Part shown: in pieces, positions 1 to 8,023 of the stretch
Position numbering within the stretch: the stretch's first letter is position 1
How the letters are laid out: every line of letters starts with the position of its first letter
Assembly (NCBI GenBank): GCA_040616305.1
Contig: CP159918.1
Span: 930,001-994,000 of the forward strand
Length of the DNA: 64,000 nt
Reading direction: 5' to 3'
Source: UBA1876 sp003446665
Lineage (GTDB): Bacteria; Synergistota; Synergistia; Synergistales; Thermovirgaceae
The notes under the pieces: model-generated
What the model saw: the letters and a program-made list of their open reading frames with translations, nothing else
Databases searched by the model: none
What the model was told of the DNA's origin: nothing
Program-made: the position numbers and the translations under genes

Positions 1-537
1 GGGGACGGGCCCGACGATTTCCGTTCCATAAGGGAAACGGTACGCCGGCGGTACAGCCACGTTTTAAGTGACGAAGGGTCATTGCCCCAGCTCGTGTTGA
101 TCGACGGAGGACCTCAGCAGTTGAGGTTCGCCAGGGAAGCCCTGGAAGAAATAGGACTTGGCGAATTGGAGACGGTAGCCCTGGCGAAAAAAGAGGAGCT
201 TCTTTTCCGCCCGGGCAGAATGGAGCCGGTGAGGCTCTATGCCTCCAGCGAGGCTCTCAGACTTCTACAGAGGGTAAGGGACGAGGCTCACCGTTTCGCC
301 TTGTCTGCTCACCGCGGCAGGCAAAAGAAACGCTTGGCCAGGTCATCCCTCGAAGATATTCCCGGTATAGGAAAAGTGAAGGCGGCGGAGCTTCTTGCCC
401 GTTTTGGAAGCGTCCCACGCATAGCCCAGTGCAGCGAGGATGAACTTGCAGAAATAAAGGGCATCAACAAGACCCTTGCCGGCAAGATCCTGGCCCACCT
501 GCGAGGTGAAATTTTTGACGACGCGGAGAATGAATGA
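1..537 (+). CDS. uvrC: UvrC, excinuclease ABC subunit C (3' end only)
   Basis: This is the C-terminal 178 residues of UvrC, the subunit that makes the incisions in nucleotide excision repair; the 5' part lies outside the window. The reading frame is open from base 1, beginning GDGPDDFRSIRE. The RNase H-like endonuclease domain shows VLIDGG, whose Asp is a catalytic residue, and DEAHRFA, whose His is the other. A tandem helix-hairpin-helix DNA-binding region follows (IPGIGKVKAAELL and IKGINKTLAGKIL, residues about 118-165). The TTG before PQLVLIDGG could be mistaken for a start but lies inside the domain. The gene overlaps ribD by 8 bases. Confidence 0.96.
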   Translation, partial: GDGPDDFRSIRETVRRRYSHVLSDEGSLPQLVLIDGGPQQLRFAREALEEIGLGELETVALAKKEELLFRPGRMEPVRLYASSEALRLLQRVRDEAHRFALSAHRGRQKKRLARSSLEDIPGIGKVKAAELLARFGSVPRIAQCSEDELAEIKGINKTLAGKILAHLRGEIFDDAENE

Positions 538-1624
538 AGCCAAAGACAGGTATTACATGTCTCTTGCCATAGATCTCGCCCGCAAGGGGACGGGTCGGAC
601 CGCACCCAATCCCAGGGTCGGATGCGTCATCGTGAAAGAGGGCCGTATCGCAGGGTGGGGTTTTCACAAAGCCTGCGGGCTGCCCCATGCGGAGGCGGAG
701 GCTCTCCAAAGAGCCGGCGGTGACGCGAAAGGGTCCACGCTCTACGTGAACCTCGAGCCCTGTTCGCATCACGGGAAGACGCCTCCATGCTCCAGTGCGA
801 TAATAGAAGCAGGGGTATCGCGGGTGGTTGCGGCCATGAAAGATCCTGATCCGCGCGTTAGCGGCCGGGGTTTCAGTATGTTGCGCGAAGCCGGAATCGA
901 AGTGGAAGTCGGCCCCTGCGTGGCGGAAGCCGTTCGAATCAACAGGGGGTTCATAAAAAGGGTGATAAAGGGACACCCCTGGGTTACCCTTAAGGCCGCG
1001 ATGACGCTAGACGGGCGAATCGCCGATGAAAGCGGATGGAGCAAGTGGATCTCCAATGAGTGGAGCCGAAAACGTTCACATATACTCAGGACAGAGCATG
1101 ACGCTGTCCTTGTTGGAATCGGGACGGTTGTATCCGATGACCCGAAACTGACCGTCAGGGAAGTTTCGGGATATTCCCCCAGGGTGGTGCTGCTCGACCC
1201 TTCGCTGAAGGTTTCACCCGGGGCCAATATTTTTCGGTACGGCAAGCCCCTGGTGATTGCCTCCACCAGGGCTGATTCGCGTAAAGTCCGGGTACTGGAA
1301 AATGCCGGTGCCGGTGTTATATTGTTGCCATCCGAAAAGGGCAGTCCGGCACTTTCTGATGTGCTGGGGTGCCTGGCCGATGAGGGGATCAACGAACTTC
1401 TCGTAGAGGGTGGTTCGAAGGTTTTGGGGTCATTCCTTTCCGAAAGACTTTTTGATGACGTATCGCTTTTTGTGTCGCCCAGGTTCATGGGTGAGGGCAA
1501 GCCTCTTTGCGGTGAGGTCCGTTGGTTGGCCCTGGAGAACGCTCCGTCTGTTTTTATAACGAAAAAGACGTTGGTAGAAGGTGATCTGTGGATTGAGGGG
1601 ACTGTGAAATGTTCACTGGATTGA
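530..1624 (+). CDS. ribD: RibD, bifunctional pyrimidine deaminase/reductase of riboflavin synthesis
   Basis: Converts the first pyrimidine intermediate of riboflavin synthesis by deamination and then ribosyl side-chain reduction. The N-terminal deaminase has the zinc-binding set H53-A-E55 with C78 and C87 (HAE and PCSHHGKTPPC). The C-terminal NADPH-dependent reductase runs from about residue 145 (VTLKAAMTLDGRIA) to the end. The protein has 364 residues, normal for the family. I chose the ATG at 530, giving MNEAKDRYYM; a longer in-frame ORF from 476 would add 18 unconserved residues inside uvrC. It overlaps ribE by 16 bases, so translation is probably coupled. No FMN riboswitch is visible upstream. 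Confidence 0.96.
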   Translation: MNEAKDRYYMSLAIDLARKGTGRTAPNPRVGCVIVKEGRIAGWGFHKACGLPHAEAEALQRAGGDAKGSTLYVNLEPCSHHGKTPPCSSAIIEAGVSRVVAAMKDPDPRVSGRGFSMLREAGIEVEVGPCVAEAVRINRGFIKRVIKGHPWVTLKAAMTLDGRIADESGWSKWISNEWSRKRSHILRTEHDAVLVGIGTVVSDDPKLTVREVSGYSPRVVLLDPSLKVSPGANIFRYGKPLVIASTRADSRKVRVLENAGAGVILLPSEKGSPALSDVLGCLADEGINELLVEGGSKVLGSFLSERLFDDVSLFVSPRFMGEGKPLCGEVRWLALENAPSVFITKKTLVEGDLWIEGTVKCSLD

Positions 1625-2274
1625 TAGAAGACACGGGCGTGCTTTATTCTGCATTGAAAAAATCCGATGTTCTTTTTCTCGAAATAGGTGATACTAAATT
1701 GGCGCGTTTTCTCGGGAAAGGGGACTCCGTGTGTGTTTCGGGAGCCTGTCTTTCCGTTGTAGAAATACCGTCGGAAAGCCGTTTTACCGCGGAACTTATG
1801 CCCGAAACGGCGAACAGGACGACGCTGGGAAAGCTTTCGCCGGGTGTCAGGGTGAATCTTGAAAGATCCCTGCCCGTTTCAGGAAGGTTCGAAGGTCACC
1901 TTGTGACCGGCCATGTAGACACGAAAGGCGTAATATCAGAAAAACGGCAATTGGACAAGACGGCACTCCTGAAAGTGAAGATCGCCCCCGAATATCTCAG
2001 GTACGTCGTGGAAAAAGGATCGATAGCCGTTGACGGCGTAAGCCTTACGGTGATTGATACCGGGCCGGACTGGTTTTCGGTTGGAATCATTCCTACAACC
2101 CTTTCTACGACGACTCTCGCTGAAAGGAAACGTCGTGACGAAGTCAATATAGAATGCGATATTTTGGCTAAATACCTGGAAAAACTCGTTTTGCCTCTGT
2201 TCGGCCCGGGAAAGACAAAAGAAAAGTCCGGCCTGACAAAGGACGCCCTCAGGGAAATGGGCTGGGAAATCTAG
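1609..2274 (+). CDS. ribE: Riboflavin synthase, alpha subunit
   Basis: Dismutates two molecules of 6,7-dimethyl-8-ribityllumazine to riboflavin. It begins with the signature MFTGLIEDTG and has two lumazine-binding repeats. The first holds VCVSGACLSV and the GHVDTKG motif; the second starts near residue 100 with IAVDGVSLTV. The 221-residue length is typical. The start lies inside the end of ribD. A 26-base gap separates it from ribBA, so the rib genes form one transcription unit. Confidence 0.96.
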   Translation: MFTGLIEDTGVLYSALKKSDVLFLEIGDTKLARFLGKGDSVCVSGACLSVVEIPSESRFTAELMPETANRTTLGKLSPGVRVNLERSLPVSGRFEGHLVTGHVDTKGVISEKRQLDKTALLKVKIAPEYLRYVVEKGSIAVDGVSLTVIDTGPDWFSVGIIPTTLSTTTLAERKRRDEVNIECDILAKYLEKLVLPLFGPGKTKEKSGLTKDALREMGWEI

Positions 2275-2300
2275 AAACGAGTACCGGAAGGAGAAAAGGA

Positions 2301-3548
2301 ATGTCAAAAGCCTGGATGGAACATCCTTTCAGCAGCATAGACGATGCAATAGAAGATATCAAAAAAGGGCGCATGGTCATCGTCGTTGACGACGAGGCCA
2401 GGGAGAACGAAGGCGACCTGGTTATGGCCGCCGAACTGGTGAGACCTGAGGACATCAATTTCATGGCCACCTACGCGAGGGGACTTATTTGCGTGCCCAT
2501 AACCGAAGAACGGGCCTTGGAACTTGACCTCAAGCCCATGGTGCAGGAAAATACCGACCTGCACGGCACCGCCTTCACGATAAGCGTCGACGCAAGGGAG
2601 AAAACCACTACGGGTATTTCCGCAGCCGAAAGGGCGCTGACGGCTCGTCTTCTGGCTGATCCTGGTGCCGGGCCCCAATCTTTTAGGAGACCCGGTCACA
2701 TGTTCCCCCTTGTCGCCAGAAAGGGAGGCGTGCTGAAGCGTGCTGGTCACACCGAGGCTACCATCGACCTCACCAGGCTCGCCGGGCTTTATCCCGCGGG
2801 GATTTGCTGCGAGATCATGAACGACGACGGCAGCATGGCCCGTCTTCCGGACCTTTTGAAATTCGCGCAGCGTCACTCCCTGAAGATCGTTTCCATCGAG
2901 GACCTGATCCGTTACCGGAGCCGTTCGGAAAAACTCGTCGAGCGCGTGGCCACGGTGAAGCTTCCCACGATATTAGGGAATTTCATCGCCCATGCCTACA
3001 GGTCCAACTATGATTCTTCCAGTAACGACCTGTTGCACGTGGCCCTGGTTAGGGGCGAGCCCGAAAAAAGTGAAAGCGCCCTGGTCAGGGTGCACTCGGA
3101 GTGTCTGACAGGAGACGTGTTCGGGTCCCTCAGATGCGATTGCGGGCCACAGCTTCATGCCGCGATGCGCATGGTGGATGAAGCCGGTGAAGGGGTAATC
3201 CTTTACATGCGGCAGGAAGGCAGGGGCATAGGATTGCTGGAAAAACTAAAGGCCTACGAACTGCAGGAAAACGGACTGGACACGGTGGAGGCCAACGAGG
3301 CGCTGGGCTACGCGGCCGATTTGAGGGACTACGGGATGGGCGCACAGATTCTGGCGGACCTGGGCCTCAAAAAGATCAGGCTCCTTACCAACAATCCGAA
3401 GAAGATAGTGGGCCTTGAAGGATATGGCCTTCTGGTGGTGGAAAGGGTACCCCTTATAATCGAACCCAACGAGTTCAACAAGCGGTATCTCGCCGCCAAG
3501 GAAAAGAAACTGGGGCATATGCTGCACCTGAAGGATATCATAGGATAG
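2301..3548 (+). CDS. ribBA: RibBA, DHBP synthase / GTP cyclohydrolase II
   Basis: Makes both precursors of riboflavin. The N-terminal half (about residues 1-205) is 3,4-dihydroxy-2-butanone-4-phosphate synthase, with the acidic metal-binding loop DDEARENEGDLVMA and RAGHTEATIDL. The C-terminal half is GTP cyclohydrolase II, with zinc cysteines in SECLTGDVFGSLRCDCGPQL near residues 268-281 and the catalytic YMRQEGRGIGL. At 415 residues it is a standard fusion. A strong ribosome-binding site (AAGGAGAAAAGGA) precedes the ATG. It lies between ribE and ribH in the operon. Confidence 0.96.
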   Translation: MSKAWMEHPFSSIDDAIEDIKKGRMVIVVDDEARENEGDLVMAAELVRPEDINFMATYARGLICVPITEERALELDLKPMVQENTDLHGTAFTISVDAREKTTTGISAAERALTARLLADPGAGPQSFRRPGHMFPLVARKGGVLKRAGHTEATIDLTRLAGLYPAGICCEIMNDDGSMARLPDLLKFAQRHSLKIVSIEDLIRYRSRSEKLVERVATVKLPTILGNFIAHAYRSNYDSSSNDLLHVALVRGEPEKSESALVRVHSECLTGDVFGSLRCDCGPQLHAAMRMVDEAGEGVILYMRQEGRGIGLLEKLKAYELQENGLDTVEANEALGYAADLRDYGMGAQILADLGLKKIRLLTNNPKKIVGLEGYGLLVVERVPLIIEPNEFNKRYLAAKEKKLGHMLHLKDIIG

Positions 3549-3593
3549 ACACCTGGAACATTTACTTGAAGAACAATGAAAGAGGGGATGACA

Positions 3594-4088
3594 ATGCGCG
3601 TGTTTGAGGGAAAACTCATAGGGGCCGGACTGAGGTTCGGTATAGTGGTTTCCCGCTTCAACGAACTCATTTCTTCCAGGCTTCTCGAAGGCGCCAAGGA
3701 CTTTCTTTTGCGTCATGACGTCAGGCACCAGGATATAGACGTAATTTGGGTTCCGGGAGCATGGGAACTGCCGCTGGCCGCGAAAGAATGCGCTCTCTCC
3801 GGAACCTTCGATGCGGTTATAGCACTTGGAGCAGTGATTCGCGGCGAAACACCCCATTTCGATTATGTGGCCGCCGAAGTCGCCAAGGGGCTCGCAACCA
3901 CCGGGACCCAGCAGCGGGTTCCTGTCTCCTTCGGTGTGCTGACCTGCGACACCCTAGAGCAGGCCTTAAGCAGGGCAGGCAGCAAGGCGGGCAACAAGGG
4001 CTTTGAAGCCGCAGCGGCGGCAATGGAGATGGCCAACTTGCTTAAAGAAATACGCTTCAGCACGAAAGAGGAGAAAAGCAATGCTTGA
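3594..4088 (+). CDS. ribH: Lumazine synthase (RibH)
   Basis: Condenses the RibB and RibD products into 6,7-dimethyl-8-ribityllumazine and forms icosahedral or pentameric shells in this family. The protein carries the substrate-binding VSRFNELIS, WVPGAWELPLAAK and ALGAVIRGETPHFDYVA segments. The start at ATG 3594 is preferred because AGAGGGG at 3581-3587 is 6 bases upstream; the ATGs at 3576 and 3588 fall before or within that site. The product is 164 residues. It overlaps serS by 8 bases. Confidence 0.95.
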   Translation: MRVFEGKLIGAGLRFGIVVSRFNELISSRLLEGAKDFLLRHDVRHQDIDVIWVPGAWELPLAAKECALSGTFDAVIALGAVIRGETPHFDYVAAEVAKGLATTGTQQRVPVSFGVLTCDTLEQALSRAGSKAGNKGFEAAAAAMEMANLLKEIRFSTKEEKSNA

Positions 4089-5352
4089 CATACGCCTTTT
4101 CAGGGAAGAACCGGAAGCCCTCAAGGTCATGCTCCGAAACCGGGGAGTAGATTTTCCCGTAGAGAAGGTAATAGAACTTGACGAGAAGCGCCGTGCCATC
4201 ATAGTGCGTGCGGAGGAACTCAGGGCGGAAAGAAACCGCGGGTCCAAAACCGTGGCCGAGGCGAAACGCGCGGGTAAAGACGTGAAGGACCTGGTGGAAC
4301 GCATGAAGGCCGTGGGTCAGCAAATAAAGGAGCTGGAAGAGGAACTGGCTGAAATCGAGACGGCTATAAGGGATCTCCTTCTTCAGGCTCCGAACTGGCC
4401 ACACGGTTCCGTGCCCGTCGGACCGGACGAAAGCGCCAACGAAGAGATACGAGTCTGGGGCGAACCGGTAAAGTTCGACTTCGAACCAAGACCTCACTGG
4501 GAACTAGGTGAAAAGCCGGGAATCCTTGATTTCGAAAGGGGCGTTCGCCTGGCCCAGAGCCGTTTTACGGTTCTGAAGGGGCCAGGCGCGAGAATGGCCC
4601 GGGCTCTGATAGGATTCATGCTGGATCTGCACACCGGCGAACACGGCTTCACGGAAATCCAGCCGCCTTTTCTCGTCAATTCGGCCACGATGCAGGGGAC
4701 CGGGCAGCTCCCCAAGTTCGCAGACGACCTGTATTCCTGTTCGGGGGACGACCTGTGGCTTATCCCTACGGCGGAGGTCCCCCTCACTAACCTTCACAGC
4801 GGAGAGATAATAGAGGAGTCTGATCTTCCGCTGTACTACACGGCTTATACCCCCTGTTTCAGAAGGGAGGCCGGGAGCCATGGAAAGGACGTAAGGGGGA
4901 TGCTCAGGCAGCACCAGTTCGACAAGGTGGAGCTGGTCAAAATCTGCAGACCCGAAGACAGCTACGAGGAGCTTGAAAGCCTGACGGCCGCCGCCGAAAG
5001 AGTGTTGCAAAAACTGGGGATACCCTACCGCGTAATGTGTCTGTCCACCGGAGATATGGGCTTTGCTGCCAGCAAGACCTATGATATCGAAGTCTGGCTG
5101 CCTTCACAGAACATGTACAGGGAAATCAGTTCCTGCAGCAACTGTGAAGACTTCCAGGCCAGGCGGATGAATACAAGGTACCGCCCCTCGGACGGCGGAA
5201 GAGTCCGGTTTGTCCACACCCTGAACGGATCGGGCATAGCAGTGGGGCGTTGCCTTATAGCCATACTGGAGAATTTCCAGCAGGAGGATGGGTCGGTCTT
5301 GGTACCGGAGGTTCTGCGCCCATACATGGGTGGCCTGGAGGTTATCCGGTGA
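4081..5352 (+). CDS. serS: Seryl-tRNA synthetase
   Basis: Class II synthetase that charges tRNA-Ser. The N-terminal 110 residues are the tRNA-binding coiled-coil arm (MLDIRLFREEPEALK onward, rich in E and K heptads). The catalytic core contains motif 2, FRREAGSHGKDVRGMLRQHQF, and motif 3 near LNGSGIAVGRCLIAILENFQ. The ATG at 4081 follows AGAGGAG; the frame is open further upstream but that part has no family similarity. The product is 423 residues. It ends a tightly packed rib-serS run. Confidence 0.96.
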   Translation: MLDIRLFREEPEALKVMLRNRGVDFPVEKVIELDEKRRAIIVRAEELRAERNRGSKTVAEAKRAGKDVKDLVERMKAVGQQIKELEEELAEIETAIRDLLLQAPNWPHGSVPVGPDESANEEIRVWGEPVKFDFEPRPHWELGEKPGILDFERGVRLAQSRFTVLKGPGARMARALIGFMLDLHTGEHGFTEIQPPFLVNSATMQGTGQLPKFADDLYSCSGDDLWLIPTAEVPLTNLHSGEIIEESDLPLYYTAYTPCFRREAGSHGKDVRGMLRQHQFDKVELVKICRPEDSYEELESLTAAAERVLQKLGIPYRVMCLSTGDMGFAASKTYDIEVWLPSQNMYREISSCSNCEDFQARRMNTRYRPSDGGRVRFVHTLNGSGIAVGRCLIAILENFQQEDGSVLVPEVLRPYMGGLEVIR

Positions 5353-5398
5353 AAAAGGGGTATGCCTTCGGGTGGTGTTTCATGGTAAAATCACAATG

Positions 5399-5420
5399 TC
5401 CGCTTGTGCAGGCGGAATTT
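5399..5420 (+). terminator. Weak hairpin after serS
   Basis: A short inverted repeat (TCCGC at 5399-5403, GCGGA at 5412-5416) is followed by ATTTT. The stem is only five pairs, so it is at most a partial terminator between serS and the glycosyltransferase gene. Confidence 0.3.
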
Positions 5421-5455
5421 TCGCATTCCTTTTTATAACCCGGGAGGACCAGTAA

Positions 5456-7192
5456 ATGGCCATCCTGAACCAGGATCTTCATTATCTGATCTTGTTTGCT
5501 TTGACGCTTTCGATCGCGCTCTGCGCAATTCAGCGTGTGGCAAGGAAACGACTGGATCGGGACCAGTACTACTATCTGAAAGACCTGCTTTTCATAGGTG
5601 CCTGGGCGCTTACCGGTCTGTGGCTTGAAGAGCCCGGTCTGCGGCCTGTGGTGTGCATGTCCCTTCTGGCGGCGATCGTGGGTATGGGACAACGCGCCTT
5701 CCCCTCCAGGGGTTGGGTTGCGGCCTTTTTCGCCATTGGCGGCGGCCTGGCGTTGCTTGGACCCAGGATTGAATTCATAGGACTGCCCGGCGACTCCTAC
5801 CTTTTCTTCGGCTTCCCCGTTGCCGTAGCCGTTACGTCCATCTGGGTCGGAACCTATCCCCTGCTTTTGCAGGAACTCGATCAGGTGCCCGGCCTCGCCG
5901 GTTTCCTGCTCGCCATAACCTGGGTGGTGATGCTTTTTGCCACCGGCCTTTCGGGGCAGAACCTTCAGGGGGCTTTCTCCATGTCGCTTTTGGGAGTTTT
6001 CATGCTTGCCGTCTTCTGGAGCCGGCACGGCCATTCCTACAGACGCATAGGAGAACCCCTGGCGGCGATGTGGGGAACCCTGATCGCCGGGACATCCATC
6101 CTCGGCGTCAGCAAGGAAATAGCCTTTTCGACGATGATGATACTACCTCTGGGCCTATTTGCGATCCCCCTTGTGGAGACGTCCCTTCACGTGGTGAGCA
6201 GCGCCTTTTCCGAAAGGCCGAAGGGAACGTTGTCGCTTTATCGAAACCTTGTGGCTCGCGGGATCGACCATACCTCGGCGGTCAAGACCGTCGGGAACCT
6301 GTGTGCCGTAGTAGGGGTAAGCGTAGCGAGCGTGCAGATGAGCGAGGAGCCCGTGTTCCTGGCAAGCGGGCTCGCCATAGCGACGGCGCTTTTGATATAT
6401 ACCGTGACTTTTCTTCTTAAGCGACGGGCGCCGGCGATTCCTTTGAGGAGGCCTCTTCTATGGGGGGTTCCGATAGACAATGTGTCCTCCGACTACGTCC
6501 TCTCGAAGATCCTGGCCTGGACGAAGGACTATTCGCAGGGGAGGTATATCGTCACCCTTGACGCGCTTTCGACGTTAAAGGCAAAGACAGACAAGGTCTT
6601 CAGGGAATATGTGAAGGCCGCCGACCTGGTCCTTCCCGACGGCAAGGGGCTTACAGCGTCGTTGCGTTTTCTGGGGAATCCGGTCCAGCAACGTATAGCA
6701 GGGGTGGATTTCCTCGAGAAGATGTGCAGGCTGGCATCCTACGAGAGAATCCCGGTCTACTTTTACGGAGGCAGGGAAGGCGTCGCAGCGGAGGCCGCTT
6801 CCAGGATGGCCGATAGATTTCCCGGTCTTTTGGTGGCCGGGACCAGCCACGGTTATCATGACGAACAAGGGCGCAGAGAGGTCCTGGAAGAAATAGTGTC
6901 TTCAGGCGCCCGCTTCGTGTTCGTGGCCCTGGGTGTGCCGAAACAAGAAGAATGGATGGCGCAAAACGCCCGGCTTCTGAAAGGAGTCGTCTGCATCGGT
7001 GTGGGTGGTAGTTTCGACGTTCTTTCAGGGCGTTTGAAACGAGCTCCCCAGGGATGGCAGAAGGCAGGCTGCGAGTGGTTGTACAGGCTTATACAGGAGC
7101 CCTGGAGGTGGCGACGCGTGGCAAGGCTGCCCGTTTTTGCCTTTTGGGTACTGATGACTAAACTGGGTTTGTGCGGGAGCAGGGAAACTTAA
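5456..7192 (+). CDS. Membrane-anchored WecG/TagA/CpsF glycosyltransferase, fusion with a WecA/MraY-like membrane domain
   Basis: A 578-residue fusion. The C-terminal part, from about residue 345 (LLWGVPIDNVSSD), is a GT26 (WecG/TagA/CpsF) glycosyltransferase that adds a sugar to a lipid-linked saccharide at the inner membrane face. It has the nucleotide-sugar-binding AADLVLPDGKGL and LGVPKQEEWM motifs. The N-terminal 330 residues are polytopic, with about ten hydrophobic segments. One loop, PKGTLSLYRNLVARGIDHTSAV, resembles the C-terminal loop of WecA/MraY-type phosphoglycosyltransferases (DRGHLHHRLLDLGLSHRQAV pattern), but the Asp-rich catalytic motifs of that family are absent. The anchor is therefore probably a degenerate transferase. 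A GGGAGGA site precedes the ATG. Confidence 0.85.
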   Translation: MAILNQDLHYLILFALTLSIALCAIQRVARKRLDRDQYYYLKDLLFIGAWALTGLWLEEPGLRPVVCMSLLAAIVGMGQRAFPSRGWVAAFFAIGGGLALLGPRIEFIGLPGDSYLFFGFPVAVAVTSIWVGTYPLLLQELDQVPGLAGFLLAITWVVMLFATGLSGQNLQGAFSMSLLGVFMLAVFWSRHGHSYRRIGEPLAAMWGTLIAGTSILGVSKEIAFSTMMILPLGLFAIPLVETSLHVVSSAFSERPKGTLSLYRNLVARGIDHTSAVKTVGNLCAVVGVSVASVQMSEEPVFLASGLAIATALLIYTVTFLLKRRAPAIPLRRPLLWGVPIDNVSSDYVLSKILAWTKDYSQGRYIVTLDALSTLKAKTDKVFREYVKAADLVLPDGKGLTASLRFLGNPVQQRIAGVDFLEKMCRLASYERIPVYFYGGREGVAAEAASRMADRFPGLLVAGTSHGYHDEQGRREVLEEIVSSGARFVFVALGVPKQEEWMAQNARLLKGVVCIGVGGSFDVLSGRLKRAPQGWQKAGCEWLYRLIQEPWRWRRVARLPVFAFWVLMTKLGLCGSRET

Positions 7193-7662
7193 TGAAAATA
7201 AACGCAGGTATGCTTATGAACAAGGATCTCACCGCTGTGTCCGAGGAAGATCTGATCCAAGACGCTGTCCATGTACTTTACAGCCAAAGACTTGCGGGAG
7301 TCCCCGTGGTAGGGGAGAACTGGGAACTTGTAGGATATCTTTCCGAGCGGGATATCCTTCAGGGGGCGGTGCCGACTTTTCTCGAGCTGTTGGCTCAGTC
7401 CTCCTTTCTGGATGATTCCGAGGGGGACCTGATCCAAAGGCTTAAAACCATTGGGAAACAGCAGGTCCGGGATTACATGAATAGTGAGCCCGTCTACGTG
7501 GAGCCCGTTGCCAGTCTCATGACGGTGGCGGATCTCATGCTCAGGAAAAAGATAAAGAGGCTCCCAGTTGCCGAAGAAGGAAAGCTCGTCGGGATTATCG
7601 AACGTGGCGCCTTTTGTGAATTTATGATGGAGGGCGACTTCTTCGATGACCCAATCCAATGA
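7192..7662 (+). CDS. CBS-domain pair protein
   Basis: 156 residues made almost entirely of two CBS motifs, MNKDLTAVSEEDLIQDAVHVL and MNSEPVYVEPVASLMTVADLM, each ending in a VGYLSERDIL- or VGIIERG-like strand. CBS pairs bind adenine nucleotides and act as sensors. The ATG at 7192 overlaps the previous stop (TAATG), with AGGGAA just upstream. The gene overlaps the first gene of the V-ATPase operon by 17 bases, so co-expression with the ATPase is likely. A regulatory link to the ATPase is only suggested by position. Confidence 0.85.
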   Translation: MKINAGMLMNKDLTAVSEEDLIQDAVHVLYSQRLAGVPVVGENWELVGYLSERDILQGAVPTFLELLAQSSFLDDSEGDLIQRLKTIGKQQVRDYMNSEPVYVEPVASLMTVADLMLRKKIKRLPVAEEGKLVGIIERGAFCEFMMEGDFFDDPIQ

Positions 7663-8023
7663 CCTTCAGGCAAACTCCCTTTCATGGAAAGCTTCCAGGG
7701 AACTTGAAAGCTTTCGCGAAGAGCTTGAAAAACAGTTTCGCGAAGAAAAAACAAAGCTTGATGCCAAAAAAGAACAGTTGCGCGTCAGGCTCGATGAAAT
7801 GGCGGAAAACACCCTCCAAAAAGTCGCATCCGAGTGGGAAGCCTACGAAAAGCTTTGCGAAAGTGAATCCAGGGCTTTTCGCGGAAACCTGGAAAAAGTC
7901 CTTGGGGAAGCCGTGGACGACGCATTTATCGAAAAGGTTTCCGACGAAGTGGCGCAAAGGCTGCTTAAACGTATCCTCCGGAGCGAAGATTCTCCAAAAG
8001 ATGGCGAGGGGATCAAGTCTTGA
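7646..8023 (+). CDS. Probable V/A-type ATPase peripheral stalk subunit (G/H-like)
   Basis: A 125-residue, highly charged, helical protein. Residues 15-75 form a long heptad-rich coiled coil (ASRELESFREELEKQFREEK onward), followed by a small C-terminal helix set. It is the first gene before subunit I, the position of the small stalk subunit G (also called H) in bacterial V/A-ATPase operons, where it pairs with subunit E. The sequence alone is not diagnostic. It overlaps both neighbours. Confidence 0.65.
   Translation: MTQSNDLQANSLSWKASRELESFREELEKQFREEKTKLDAKKEQLRVRLDEMAENTLQKVASEWEAYEKLCESESRAFRGNLEKVLGEAVDDAFIEKVSDEVAQRLLKRILRSEDSPKDGEGIKS

Noticed and set aside
1..700. FMN riboswitch before the rib genes
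   Set aside because: ribD starts inside uvrC, and no conserved FMN-box sequence is visible in the available upstream region. One could still lie before uvrC outside the window.
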